From Cellulomonas sp. JZ18 (GTDB taxonomy: Bacteria; Actinomycetota; Actinomycetes; Actinomycetales; Cellulomonadaceae), in NCBI RefSeq assembly GCF_009720485.1, contig NZ_CP045245.1:3968001-4032000 (forward strand): a stretch of DNA of 64,000 nucleotides. The letters run 5' to 3'. Within the stretch, counting starts at the first letter, position 1. Each line of letters starts with the position of its first letter. The translations under genes and the position numbers were made by a program. Of this stretch, positions 19,550 to 30,138 are shown in pieces. The notes under the pieces are model-generated. The model was not told where the DNA came from. It saw only the letters and a list, made by a program, of their open reading frames with translations, and did no database searches.

Positions 19550-20328
19550 CTAGAGGCCGCACCATTCTCGGTGGGCTCGCAGTGCCTGCGTGCTAGGACG
19601 CTCGTTGACGGCGCGCGGCAGCTTGGCCCGCTGCCCGTCCAGATCCCCGTACGTTGAGTTTCGCAGCGCAGAGCCCATGACGACCGTCTGGGTGCGCTCG
19701 TCGATTGCGATCTGTCCGCCATCCCACAAGCGGTGGATGTCGGCACGAAGGCAGATGCCATTGACGATCACGTTCGTTGCCGGGCCCTTGAACGGAGTGA
19801 TGTGGGCTGCTTCCAGGCCGGTGACCGCATCGCTACCGGTGATCGCGCAGACCTGGCCGTATGCGGCGAGCACGGCAAGACGGAACCGGTCCTGGCCCTC
19901 CCGCACGGCGCGCTCCGCGAGCTGGCGATTGCGCTCGTCGGCGACGTCGGCGGGGTCGAAGAGCGGAGCCGCCATCTCCGGCACCGGCTCGTTGGCTGGG
20001 ACCGGCGCACTGGGAGCGAGGCGCCCTTCGACGCCGTGCTCGGTCACGCCGTCGATCATCACCCGAAGCGCCTCGTTCTTGACCGTTCCACCCGGGCTCC
20101 AGAGGCGCGCATCGAATGGCCGCCGCGTAGCGGCCTCGACGCAGGCCGCGATCAGACCATCCTTGTCCTTGCCTTCGGGCTCTCCCCTAGCGCGACGAGC
20201 ACGGCCTTGAGGAAGTCGGAGCGAACCGTTGAGCCCCGACTCGTGGTGAAATGAGGGATTCCCAACAAGTCCGACAGAACCGCCATCAGCGCGCGTTCCG
20301 GATATTCGACGCCGTATTCTTTTGCCAT
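19550..20328 (-). CDS. HNH endonuclease (frame break)
   Basis: ATG 20328 follows a TACGCT box by 6 nt. The first frame reads MAKEYGVEYPERALMAVLSD; the second carries the nuclease. One extra base in the G3 run at 20177-20179 joins them into about 259 aa. The HNH core is CAITGSDAVTGLEAAHI followed by NGICLRADIHRLWDGGQIAI, with the paired histidines and Asn of the beta-beta-alpha-metal fold. It lies opposite to its neighbours, between the methyltransferase and vsr. It may be the restriction partner of the methyltransferase, cutting DNA that lacks C5 methylation. Confidence 0.78.
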
Positions 20329-20334
20329 GCTAGG

Positions 20335-20340
20335 AGCGTA
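20335..20340 (-). promoter_or_regulatory. -10 box (TACGCT) of leaderless HNH gene
   Basis: TACGCT on the minus strand, 6 nt before ATG 20328. Confidence 0.5.
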
Positions 20341-20455
20341 GGGCACGGCGATCGGCGACAAGGGGACCGATCCGCGTGCTGATGGGTTAAAGCCATCTCG
20401 CACCGGTGCCCACGCCGACTCGTAGCGCGAGCCGCCTCGCAGAGCGATCCTTGAG

Positions 20456-20956
20456 TTGAGTCGGTCGGGTAGGCCATCCCACGCGCTCCCGATCCCGGGC
20501 CCCAAGCGACTGGAGGGCGTCATCGCCAAGAACTATGAGTCGTGGGCGTCGTCCCCGGAGGCGCGCGCCGTCATGCGGGCAAACCGGCGGAGGGACACCG
20601 CACCAGAGGTGGCCGTCCGCAAGGCCGTCCACGCCGCCGGTCTCCGCTTCAGGGTCGACGCGCGGCCGCTGCCGGACGTCAACCGGCGGGCGGACATGGT
20701 CTTCCGGCCGGCCAAGGTCGCCGTCTTCGTCGACGGCTGCTTCTGGCACGGCTGCGTGCTGCACGGCACCGCGCCCCGCACGAACGCTCCCTACTGGTCG
20801 AGCAAGATCACGCGCAATAAGGAGCGCGACGCCGACACGGACCGACGCCTGGCCGAACGCGGATGGGTGTCCCTCAGGTTCTGGGAGCACGAGGACCCGA
20901 TCGCGGCAGCTCGTGCAGTCGTCCTGCTCGTGTCCGAAAGACGTCGATCCGCCTAG
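20456..20956 (+). CDS. vsr: Very short patch repair (Vsr) endonuclease
   Basis: Nicks DNA 5' of the T in T:G mismatches formed when 5-methylcytosine deaminates. Family motifs are present: RRRDTAPEVAVRKAVHAAGLR, RRADMVFRPAKVAVFVDGCF with catalytic Asp, WHGC, and NAPYWSSKITRNKERD. The start is uncertain. TTG 20456 is in frame, but GGAGGG is placed 4 nt before an ATC codon at 20522, where the family normally begins (MAKNYESW-like). Pairing with the nearby methyltransferase is typical. Very likely functional if initiation works. Confidence 0.88.
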   Translation: MSRSGRPSHALPIPGPKRLEGVIAKNYESWASSPEARAVMRANRRRDTAPEVAVRKAVHAAGLRFRVDARPLPDVNRRADMVFRPAKVAVFVDGCFWHGCVLHGTAPRTNAPYWSSKITRNKERDADTDRRLAERGWVSLRFWEHEDPIAAARAVVLLVSERRRSA

Positions 20957-21074
20957 CGCGTCAGCGGCCCTCGCCCGTCGCCCACTCCGCGACTCAGCCG
21001 AGCATGTCGACTTGGCGACGCGCTCAAGTCGCGCACATGTGCTGCCGATCACGTAGCGGGGTGATCTAGTCCGG

Positions 21075-24000
21075 ATGATGCTCTCCGATTGGAACGCGGC
21101 GCTGCATGACGACGTGCGCGCGAAGGGTCGTCGCGATCGGCGGCTGTACCTCTTCGTCGACCGCGAGCACCTCGCGAACGTGTCCGGCCTCGACGAGTCC
21201 GAGGCACTGGATGACTTCATCTCCGCATTCCGCGCCGAGGGAGCGGGACGCCCCTTCGGCCGCGGCGCCCGGGCCGCACTCGAGTGGCGACGCAGCGGGT
21301 ACCTCGGTGACCCCCCGTTCGTGGCCCACCTCGCGATGACTGTTCTTGCCGTGACGGAGGAGTCGCTCGGCAGCTCCCACGGCGTCTACAGGCGACAGAA
21401 CCAGCTGCTCGGCCTGCCGGAGCTGCCCGCACCACCGAATGGGTACGGCGATGACGTCCCTCTGATGTGGGGCGTCTGGAACCACTGGCTTGAAGGCCCT
21501 GGCGCCGCCTTCGGCCGGCCTAGCGCCAAGACCCACCCGCACTGGACCCTGCAAGGGTGGGCACGAAGCCAGGGCCTCATCCGCCATCCGGATCGGCTGC
21601 GAATCGAGCAGTTCTTCGAGGACGGTGGTTGCCCGCGCGTGGGGTCACCGAAGGTTGCAGACCTCATTGCTTGGCTCACGTACCGCGGGGCCTGGGCGCA
21701 GGACTTGCTGAAGCGTGTCGATGACGACGCGGCGCGCGAGGTGTTGCGGGACGTCCTCGAGGACGAGGCTGACCGCTGGCGCAAAGAAGGAACGCGGCCG
21801 CGGAGCGCCGGGGCCGTGCGGGGACTGCTCCTCTATGACGACTGGACGGACACGCTCAGCGGTGCAGTCCTGGCTGAGCCCGCGTGGATCGGGTCCTCCG
21901 TCAACATCGGCAGCGGCGGCACGGTGACTGTCGACGCGCTCACGCAGTACGTCGAGGTTGACCTGGGTGATGGTGTGCTGACGCGGCTGCGCGATGGTCT
22001 CCGCCACCAGCTGACTCCGACGGTGTCCGTCGACTTCGGCGGCGGCGGAGCGTTCGTGTTCCGAGACGAGCCGGCGCTAGAGGGAAGGCTCCAGGCACGC
22101 GTCATCGACCGCGCTGCCGTTCATCATGCGCTCGCACACCGCGACCGACTGTCTGAGGTCCAGGCCGCCCTCCGTGCTGCAGGTATCCCTCCACCCAGGA
22201 CCAAGCCCGTAGCGGACTCGGCATGGCACTGGCTCGAGGACATCTGGCTGGACCGGGAGGTTCCCGCCCTTCGCGCGCTCGGCCTCGGCGCCGCGCTGCC
22301 GACCTCCTCGGCAGGGCTCAGCCTCATTGGCGGGCTACGCGTCGGTGCACCGGCCACCTTCCTCGCGGGTGGTGAGCCCGATGTGATGCCACACGGCACG
22401 GATGAGCCCGTCCTCGTTCGAGTGGACCGCGCGGCCGTCAAGCTGGGGGCCGATGGCCTGATCGCGTTGGCCGAGCTCGCGCTCGACCCCGGGAGCCACG
22501 AGGTCTCCGACGGCTCGTCGGGTGTGAAGTTCCGGACCGTGTCGCACATGCGGGAGGTCGCAGCCGCATCAGCAGCCGGCCGGCCGTTGCGGCGCGCACC
22601 GTCGGGGCGGCTGCTGATGGGCGAGACGGAGAAGAGCCCCGCGCCGCCCTCACTTTCCGGTGCCCAGGTGACTGGGCTGGACATCCGAGCAGCACACGTG
22701 ATCCACAACCCCGGAGCCGAGTGCCTCGTTCTCACGCGCGATGGGGGCGTCTTCCAGGTCAGTCCGCTCGCCCCTCGCTGGCTCGACCGGGCGGCCCTCA
22801 CGGTCGACGCGATCGACGTCGACGCCGTCGCTTCACGGGTTCCCGACGCGGCGTACGTCATCGCCCGGCACCCCAAGACTCGCGGCAAGGTCGCCGCCGC
22901 CTACTCCCCGAGCACGCCCTCGACCCCTTATCCGCTCCTGCCTCGCCCCGACCTCATCCACGAGTTGGTGACCGACAACTGGCGCTGGGTGGGAACGCCG
23001 GACGACGTGGGAGCACGGCGTTGCCTTTCGCGCGCCCTCAACGGGCGGCAACGCGGCGAGGCGCCTCGAGCCTCACGCCCCGCGGCCACGCGAAGGGAGC
23101 AAGCTGTCCGGCCGGATCTCCGTCACGAACGGGTCGTCCCGAATCCGTATGACGACGTCCTGACCTGGCTGTCGGAACGAGAGCATGCGGGGGCCGACCG
23201 CCCCGACGTCGCCGCGACCTGGGCATGGGTGTGCCGACGTATGGGGCTCGAGGACCAGGTCGGCGACTGGCGGCTCGCGCTCAAGTTGCTGACCGACATG
23301 GGACACATCGAGCAGAACTTCCAGACCGGGAGGGTCTCTCCTGCTCCGGCCACGGCCGTGGCGCTGCCGAACGCTAGGGGCCTCTTCCTGCTGACGGGCG
23401 CCCGGCCACTGCGGCTGTTGGAGCGTCTGGACGACCCGGACGACGGCGACCCGATCGTCTCCGAGGCCGTGTGCTCGCTGACCGTCCACTACAGGACGCC
23501 GATGCGCCGCGCCGGTCGACCGGCTGGGCCCTCGACGGTCTACCTCGAGATCGACCTCGCCCGGGTTGACGCGGTCCGGGCCGGCCTGGAGCGGCTGGGT
23601 GTCCTTCTCCACGGGGGCACCGCCGACTTCCTTCTTGCCTCCACCCCGAGCCTGCGGGAGGCGGCCTCCGCCGGCCAGACCTTCACCCACGCTCCCGGCC
23701 GCGAACCCGTGGTCTACCGCTGCGTCAACGGAGAGTGGCGTTGGCTCCGCGCGGCTGATGACCGCTTGCCGGGCCTCTATCGATACAAGCAGGGTCACCG
23801 ACGAGTCTTCGTCTGGCGCGACGCGTTCGAAGGCACCATGTCAGAGGTGGAACCCGCCGTCGGACAGCTGCTCGCCCGCGCAGAGGAGAAGCTCCCGAAG
23901 ATGTGGCACGAGCACTTCACTGACCGCCTCTTCGTTCCGCGCGCGATGGCGCTGCCTTCGATGGTTGAGCGGGCGCTGATCCTGAGGACAGGGCTACCCC

Positions 24001-24155
24001 CCTACCTCTTCCGAGGGCTTCCCCCGCGCGGCGGCGCCGAGTTCCGTGCGCGCGTGTTCGAGAACGTCGATGACGGCGCGGCTGAGCTGGTCGCCCGAGC
24101 GCTGCAGATTCCGGTCGTCCCGGAGTACGAAGAGATGAGGAGCCTCGATGAGTGA
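21075..24155 (+). CDS. Large Druantia-associated protein (DruH/DruG-like), 1026 aa
   Basis: A 1026-residue protein without signal peptide or membrane segments and without any enzyme motif I can name. It overlaps the helicase start by 8 nt, so the two are translationally coupled and probably act as one complex. Druantia defence loci encode a ~1000-aa partner immediately upstream of the ~1800-aa DUF1998 helicase, and position, size and overlap fit that. The sequence shows an N-terminal segment with RLYLFVDREHLANV, a mid region rich in beta strands, and a C-terminal part with WHEHFTDRLFVPRAMALP. Frame intact; codon use is more relaxed than in the chromosomal backbone. Confidence 0.6.
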   Translation: MMLSDWNAALHDDVRAKGRRDRRLYLFVDREHLANVSGLDESEALDDFISAFRAEGAGRPFGRGARAALEWRRSGYLGDPPFVAHLAMTVLAVTEESLGSSHGVYRRQNQLLGLPELPAPPNGYGDDVPLMWGVWNHWLEGPGAAFGRPSAKTHPHWTLQGWARSQGLIRHPDRLRIEQFFEDGGCPRVGSPKVADLIAWLTYRGAWAQDLLKRVDDDAAREVLRDVLEDEADRWRKEGTRPRSAGAVRGLLLYDDWTDTLSGAVLAEPAWIGSSVNIGSGGTVTVDALTQYVEVDLGDGVLTRLRDGLRHQLTPTVSVDFGGGGAFVFRDEPALEGRLQARVIDRAAVHHALAHRDRLSEVQAALRAAGIPPPRTKPVADSAWHWLEDIWLDREVPALRALGLGAALPTSSAGLSLIGGLRVGAPATFLAGGEPDVMPHGTDEPVLVRVDRAAVKLGADGLIALAELALDPGSHEVSDGSSGVKFRTVSHMREVAAASAAGRPLRRAPSGRLLMGETEKSPAPPSLSGAQVTGLDIRAAHVIHNPGAECLVLTRDGGVFQVSPLAPRWLDRAALTVDAIDVDAVASRVPDAAYVIARHPKTRGKVAAAYSPSTPSTPYPLLPRPDLIHELVTDNWRWVGTPDDVGARRCLSRALNGRQRGEAPRASRPAATRREQAVRPDLRHERVVPNPYDDVLTWLSEREHAGADRPDVAATWAWVCRRMGLEDQVGDWRLALKLLTDMGHIEQNFQTGRVSPAPATAVALPNARGLFLLTGARPLRLLERLDDPDDGDPIVSEAVCSLTVHYRTPMRRAGRPAGPSTVYLEIDLARVDAVRAGLERLGVLLHGGTADFLLASTPSLREAASAGQTFTHAPGREPVVYRCVNGEWRWLRAADDRLPGLYRYKQGHRRVFVWRDAFEGTMSEVEPAVGQLLARAEEKLPKMWHEHFTDRLFVPRAMALPSMVERALILRTGLPPYLFRGLPPRGGAEFRARVFENVDDGAAELVARALQIPVVPEYEEMRSLDE

Positions 24156-27100
24156 CGAGCGACCCACGGCGCCGCAGACCATCGATGGCCTCCTGGGCTA
24201 CCTCCAGAGTGCTTTCCTCCGGTACTACGAGACGGCCTACGAGCTGCGGGACGAAGGCATCCGGGGCGAACGTCACCGTCTCCTCAGTGGGCGAGGCGCG
24301 GTGTTCAGCGAGCCGATCGTCGAGTTGATGCCCACCTACCGCCCATCCGACTCGACGCTGACCTCGATCTTCGAGGACCTCGCGCTGCCCGAAGCGGCAG
24401 AGCTGATCTCTGGCGGACTGCTGCCCTACGACAAGCCGTTCAGGCACCAAGAGGCCGCGCTTCGCGAGTCCGATGCAGGCTCGGACGTGATCGTGGGCAC
24501 CGGGACGGGCTCTGGTAAGACAGAGGCGTTCCTGCTGCCGGTGATCGCGGACCTGGTTCGCGAGTCGAGGTCATGGGCGCCCTCGAACAACACGACATCG
24601 AACCGCTGGTGGAAGGGATCGAACCCGTACCTCCCGCAGCGGGACGGGGAGACGGGCCGCGCACCGGGTATCCGGGCGCTCCTGCTCTACCCCATGAACG
24701 CACTGGTCGAGGACCAGCTCGTCCGGCTCCGAGAAGCCCTGGACTCGCCCGCCGCTAGGACATGGCTTGCGGCGAACCGCCAGGGGCACCGCTTCTACTT
24801 CGGGCGCTACACCGGGCGGACGCCACTCCCCGGAACTCGCGAGTCCGCGACACCGCAGCGCGTCGACCGACTGAGGGAGCTGATGCGAAGCGCCGACCGG
24901 CGGCACGACGCTCTGCTCGGCCGCATTAGAGACGGGCGACTGGAGGGGACTCAAGGTACTTCCTGCCCGCCCTTGACGGCGCAGAGATGAGGTCCCGGTG
25001 GGACATGCAGCACCGAGCGCCCGACATCTTGATCACGAACTACAGCATGTTGTCGATCGCGCTCTCCCGCTCCGACGAGCAGAACATGATCGCGCAGACG
25101 CGCGAGTGGCTGAAGGCTGACGGCGCCCGATTCACACTCGTGGTCGACGAGCTCCACATGTATCGGGGCACGGCAGGCACGGAGGTGGCCCTGCTCCTGC
25201 GACGGCTCTTCGCAGCACTCGGACTGGACGAACACCCGGAGAAGCTTCGCATCATCGGGACGTCGGCGAGCATCCAAGACGACGCCGAGGGCCGCCAGTT
25301 CCTCAGCGAGTTCTTCGGTCGCGAGGATGCGACCAGGTTCCAGTTCGTCCGGAGCGAGCCCGAGGACGCCCAGCCCGCAGGCGATCTCGCACCTTGGGCC
25401 GACGGCTTCCTGACTGGCGGGGCTGGGCCGAGTGATCTTCCCGATACGGCGACGCTGCGAGGATCCTTCGCCGCAGCGATGGCTTCAGAGGGGGAGATGC
25501 GCCCACGGCGCGCTTCGCACCTTGCGAGGGCGTTGTTCCCAAGCCTCGATCCTGGCGACGCCGAGACGGCGCTGAACAACCTGGTCGCTGTGCTGGGCAG
25601 CCACGACGAGCCGCCCGTCCGACTCCGCTCCCACATGTTCTTCAGGACGCTCCAGGGTCTCTGGGCTTGCTCTTCGCCGACCTGCACCGCCGTCGAGGCG
25701 CCTGACCGCACCGAGGGACGTCGAATCGGCAAGATCTACTCCTCGGCGCGCCTCACGTGCGAGTGCGGCTCGCGCGTTCTCGAGCTGCTGTACTGCCAGT
25801 CGTGTGGCGAGAGCATGCTCGGCGGTTACGTAGCGGCTGCGGGCAGCCGCCAGTTCCTGCTGCCCACCATGACGTCGCTCGACGACCTCCCGGACCGCGC
25901 GGAGCACGGTCGGGACGCAGCGGGCTACCGCGTCTACTGGCCTACTGAGCGGACACCGGTTGTCACTGCGACGTGGAACCGCACCGGCACCAAGCTGGCC
26001 ACAGACTCGGAAGCGCCGAAGTACGCCATGTCCTTCGTCAAGGCATCCCTGCTGCCGGGAACCGGGCAACTGAGCGCCAAGCCTGGACGAGTCGCTACCG
26101 GGTACGTGTACCGACTCGAGGCAGGCGGCGCCGAGTCCCGCATGCCGGCGTTCCCGACAAAGTGCCCCTCGTGCGGTGACGACTGGGAGTACCGGCAGAA
26201 CGGCGTGGTGGAAGACCGGCGCCGTTCTCGCTCTCCGATCCGCACCCAGGGCGTCGGCTTCGACCGAGCGAACCAGGTTCTCACGGGCGCTCTCAAGAGA
26301 CGGCTTGATTCGAGTCTGGTCGTCTTCTCCGACAGCCGGCAGGGGGCGGCGCGTGTAGCGGCCAATCTGGAGCTAGCTCACTACCTAGACCTCGTGCGAG
26401 CACTCGCTCTTGAAGCCCTGACCGAGGGTTCCCGCACGCTTGAGCTGGCTGAGGCGTACGTCAGCAAGACGAACCACGGAGCCGAGGCGAAGGCTGCCTT
26501 CAAGGCGGTCCAGAACCTCTCCTCCACGGCGGCCATGGCGCTCATGACGCAGGCGAACGGCATGGACCTGGACGCGAGCGAGGTCGCGGCCCTCTCTCAT
26601 CTCGCCGAGGCGATGAACGGACGTCCGACGCTCGTTGACTTGCAGCGCGCCGTCCTGCCCAAGCTCCTGGCGCTGGGTGTGAATCCCGCCGGGCCAGCCG
26701 CGAGCCTCCAGCACACGCGAACCGGGCGATCGTGGACACGGCTGTTCGACTGGTCGGCAGAGCCGATCACCGCCAGGGAGTCTCAACTGGACTCCGATGA
26801 GCGCAACCTCCTGCGCGACCTCGAGGCGACACTCGGCGAGCAGATCGTTCGCACCGTCTTCGCGGGAGGCGACCGCGACGTCGAGTCGATCGGACTCGCT
26901 CGCGCCATACCCAGCACGCCTTTCATGGTGGCGGGGTTGTCCGACAGCGCGGCGGGCGAGTTCGCCGGCTCCGTGATCCGCCTTCTCGGCCGTCGCCGGC
27001 GCACGACGTGGACGAGCGACGGCGCCCAAGGCTGGCCCACACCCGTCAAGAACTACGCCAACGCGGTCGCCGCGCTGCAGAAGACCGCGCTCGATGGTGA

Positions 27101-29488
27101 TGGCCTTCTGGAAGCGCTGGGCGCGCACCTGAAGGCTGGGAGTCAGACGAGTTTCCGGCTGGACCCCGGAACGGTCCGACTCGCCACGGCAGACGCGCCG
27201 GTCTGGCGGTGCACCACGTGTCGCACGCGCCACCTGCACCCCAGCGCGGGAGTGTGCGTGAGCTGCCTCCGTGAGCTCCCTCCAACCCCTGAGCAGCAAG
27301 CCGCACACGAGGCCGACTACTACGCCTGGCTCGCCTCCGAGGACGGAGGCGCCTACCGGCTCCACTGCGAGGAGCTCACAGGGCAGACCGATCCCCTGGA
27401 GTCACAGGCTCGCCAGGCTCGATTCCAAGGTGTCTTGCTCGATGACGAGGAAGTGCCGCGAGTCGACACGATCGACGTCCTGTCGGTGACCACGACCATG
27501 GAAGCCGGCGTCGACATCGGCGCACTCAAGGGCGTCGTCATGGCGAACATGCCACCTCAGAGGTTCAACTACCAGCAGCGAGTCGGGCGCGCGGGGCGTC
27601 GGTCAGAGCACCTCGCCGTGGCGCTGACGGTCTGCCGCGGCGCACGCAGCCACGACGAGCACTACTTCTCCAACCCGGAGGCCATCACCGGCGATGCCCC
27701 ACCTCAGCCGTTCCTTGACACCGCCGCGGTCCCCATCATCAGGCGGGCGCTAGCCAAGGAAGCACTGGTTCGGGTCTTCGCTGCTGCTCAGGCGTCCGTT
27801 GCCGGCTTCGAGGCGGGACGAAACGTCCACGGACAGTTCGGGTCAGTCGACTTCTGGACGTCGTCCCCAGAGCTTCGCCGCTTCGTCAAGTCGCACCTCT
27901 CGAGCGTCGGACCAGAAGCGACAGCTGCCGCGGCCAACCTCCTGCGCGCAACACGGGTAACCGACGCGACACCCGTGGACTTGGCGGGCTGGATAACAGA
28001 CGAGCTCTTCGAGCTCATGCAGCTCGCGGCAGACCAGGCAAGGGCGTCGGATCTCTCCGAGGCGCTGGCCCAGGCGGGGATCCTGCCCATGTTCGGCTTC
28101 CCGACCCAGGTGCGGTTGCTTTACACGCGAGCGCCATCGGCGGCAAGGGAACCCGACACGCTGGACCGCGATGCCCCGATCGCGGTCTCTGAGTTCGCTC
28201 CCGGATCGGAGATCGTCAAGGACAAGCAGATCCACACGGCGGTAGGAGTCGTCGACTTCTACCAGCGCGCCAATGGCACGTGGACAGAGGGGGACGACCC
28301 ACTCGGGCCCCGAACGTCCGCAGGCGTTTGCCGCGCATGCTTGGCGATCACCTACAGCAGCGCCGACCTCTGCCCCACGTGTGGAGCCAGCGCTCCGGAC
28401 TACGCGGTCGTGGATCTCGTCGAACCGACCGGCTACCGCACCTCGTTCTCCCCGCGTGACTACGAGCAGCTGGGCGACCCTGTTGCCCGAGCTGCGCAGC
28501 CCCGTCTGGCGCTGCCGGCGGCCGGCGGCGAAGGGCGGGGTGAGAACGCATGGGTCCTCGCGGCCAACGCTGAGGTCGTCTCCGTCAACGACAACAACGG
28601 CTCGCTGTACGCCATGACGCCGACCACCCGGGACTACAAGGGCAAAGGCTCACCGGGACATGGACTGGTGGAGCGGTCGCTGCTCGTGGACAAGGACCGC
28701 AAGGAACGAGCCGGCCTCAGCTTCGTCTCGCCGGCAGGCAGCCCGCTACCTCCGATCGCCCTATCAGCCCGTCGACGCACCGATGTGCTCACCGTCGCGC
28801 TTCACACGACACCGACCGGTCTCGCCATTGATCCCCGGATCCCGGCGGGCCGGGGGCTTGGGCGTCACTTGGCTTCCTCTTCCGCGACGCGGCCGCGAAG
28901 TGGCTCGACATCGGTCCCGACGAGATCGAGGTCGGCGTCCACCCGCGACCTGTTAACGGCTCGGTACGAGGTCAGATGTTCATCGCCGACACCCTCGAGA
29001 ACGGCGCGGGCTACGCCAAGAGGATGGAGGGGAGGTTCGAGGAACTGCTCGACGTCGCGGACGCGTATGCCCAAGGACTCGCGACCCACGGCGACGACGG
29101 TCCGTGTGACTCGAGTTGCTACCGCTGCCTTCGTGACTACGGGAACCGGTCATGGCACCCGCTCCTGGACTGGCGCCTCGCGGTCGACGTTCTCGACCTG
29201 CTCCGCGGGCGAGGCATCGACTTCGACCGGGACGCACAACGCGATGCTCGGGCGGCCAGTGCGCTGGCGACCGACTTCAACTTCACGGTCGAGGAGGGTC
29301 CTGTTCCTGCGATCACCGGCCGGAGCGGCCAGATCCTCGCGGTCCTCCATCCGTTCGAGAACCCGAACGCCGACGTGCCCAGCGAGCGCGTCGCCAGCGT
29401 CAAGGACCAGTGGCCGGGAGCAGACTTCTGCTCGTCCTTCGAGTTGCTCAGGCGCCCCGGGTCCCTCGTCGGACGTCTCATGGCCTGA
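24148..29488 (+). CDS. Large DEAD/DEAH helicase with DUF1998 domain (DruE-like, two frame breaks)
   Basis: About 1780 aa after adding one G at 24945-24948 and one at 28852-28856. Walker A is VGTGTGSGKTEAF (about 115-127). LYPMNALVEDQL is motif Ia, VVDELHMYRGTAGTEVA is the DExH box, and GTSASI is motif III. VVFSDSRQGAARVA and TTTMEAGVDIGALKG are in the second RecA lobe, with QQRVGRAGR as motif VI. Several Cys pairs (CECGSR, CQSCGE, CPSCGDD, CTTCRTRH, CPTCGAS) suggest zinc ribbons. The C-terminus has DUF1998 features (ADTLENGAGYAKRM, CDSSCYRCLRDYGN). It translocates on DNA and is the effector-type subunit of Druantia-like systems. DISARM DrmA/B and MrfA are related but smaller. Confidence 0.75.
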
Positions 29489-29628
29489 CCGACAAGGCCC
29501 CGTGGGAACACTGGGCTCACCGGGCTCTCGGGTTCGGCCAGTCGCGTGATCAGGACGCACGATCTCGGGGGAGCCCCTCGCACTCCCCTATGGTCCGAAT
29601 GGTCCTGTCCTCGGATCACCCGCCGCGC

Positions 29629-29634
29629 TACGTT
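29629..29634 (+). promoter_or_regulatory. -10 box (TACGTT) of leaderless small gene
   Basis: TACGTT, then 6 nt, then ATG 29641. It gives the 99-aa gene its own promoter behind the helicase. Confidence 0.5.
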
Positions 29635-29640
29635 CCGAAC

Positions 29641-29940
29641 ATGTCAAAGGAAGACGAGCTCGCCGCCCTCGCACGTCTCGTGGGTGCCACCAACGTCCGC
29701 CTCGGTGTCGGGTCGTCCGTGCCGAAGGCCCTCTTCGATGCGATCTGCAGCCGCTTCGGTCTCGATGCGAGCGGAGCGATGCCGGCACAAGCGGAGCGAA
29801 TCGTGCGGGCTGCGGGCATGCCGTACGTCAGGGCTGCTTTCGACAGCCGTAACTCCGTCTCGGGCGGGGGGTCGACGGTCACGCTCGAGGGACTGCAGCA
29901 GCTCCGTACCGCTGTGCAGAAGCTGATCGCGCGCGAGTAG
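29641..29940 (+). CDS. Small protein, 99 aa, in defence cluster
   Basis: Starts at ATG 29641, directly after a leaderless-type -10 box. The product begins MSKEDELAALARLVGATNVR and continues with a helix-rich core (PKALFDAICSRFGLD, AQAERIVRAAGMPY) and a C-terminal segment GGGSTVTLEGLQQL. The pattern recalls N-terminal or accessory modules linked to restriction enzymes, but no catalytic residues are evident. It lies 150 nt behind the DUF1998 helicase on the same strand and could be a regulator or accessory subunit of that system. Function unknown. Confidence 0.65.
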   Translation: MSKEDELAALARLVGATNVRLGVGSSVPKALFDAICSRFGLDASGAMPAQAERIVRAAGMPYVRAAFDSRNSVSGGGSTVTLEGLQQLRTAVQKLIARE

Positions 29941-30138
29941 GAGGCCGAGCCGCTGGGCGTGGTGTCGGTGCTCGACGTGCGCCTCGTGCCGGTCAGGCTG
30001 TGAGGCCAAGGACCTGCTGCACGGACCGGTGGCAACTTTGCCCGCCGACCTGGCCCGGTCGGTCGAGTCGAGTGGTGGACCTCAGCCCGGGCGCACAGCA
30101 CCATGCCGGACGGTCGACATGGACGAGGCATTCTGACC

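Noticed and set aside
18068-29488. DISARM (class 2) as the name of the defence locus
   Set aside because: DISARM needs DrmA, DrmB and DrmC as separate proteins with a PLD nuclease. Here one ~1780-aa helicase carries the DUF1998 domain and no PLD gene is present.
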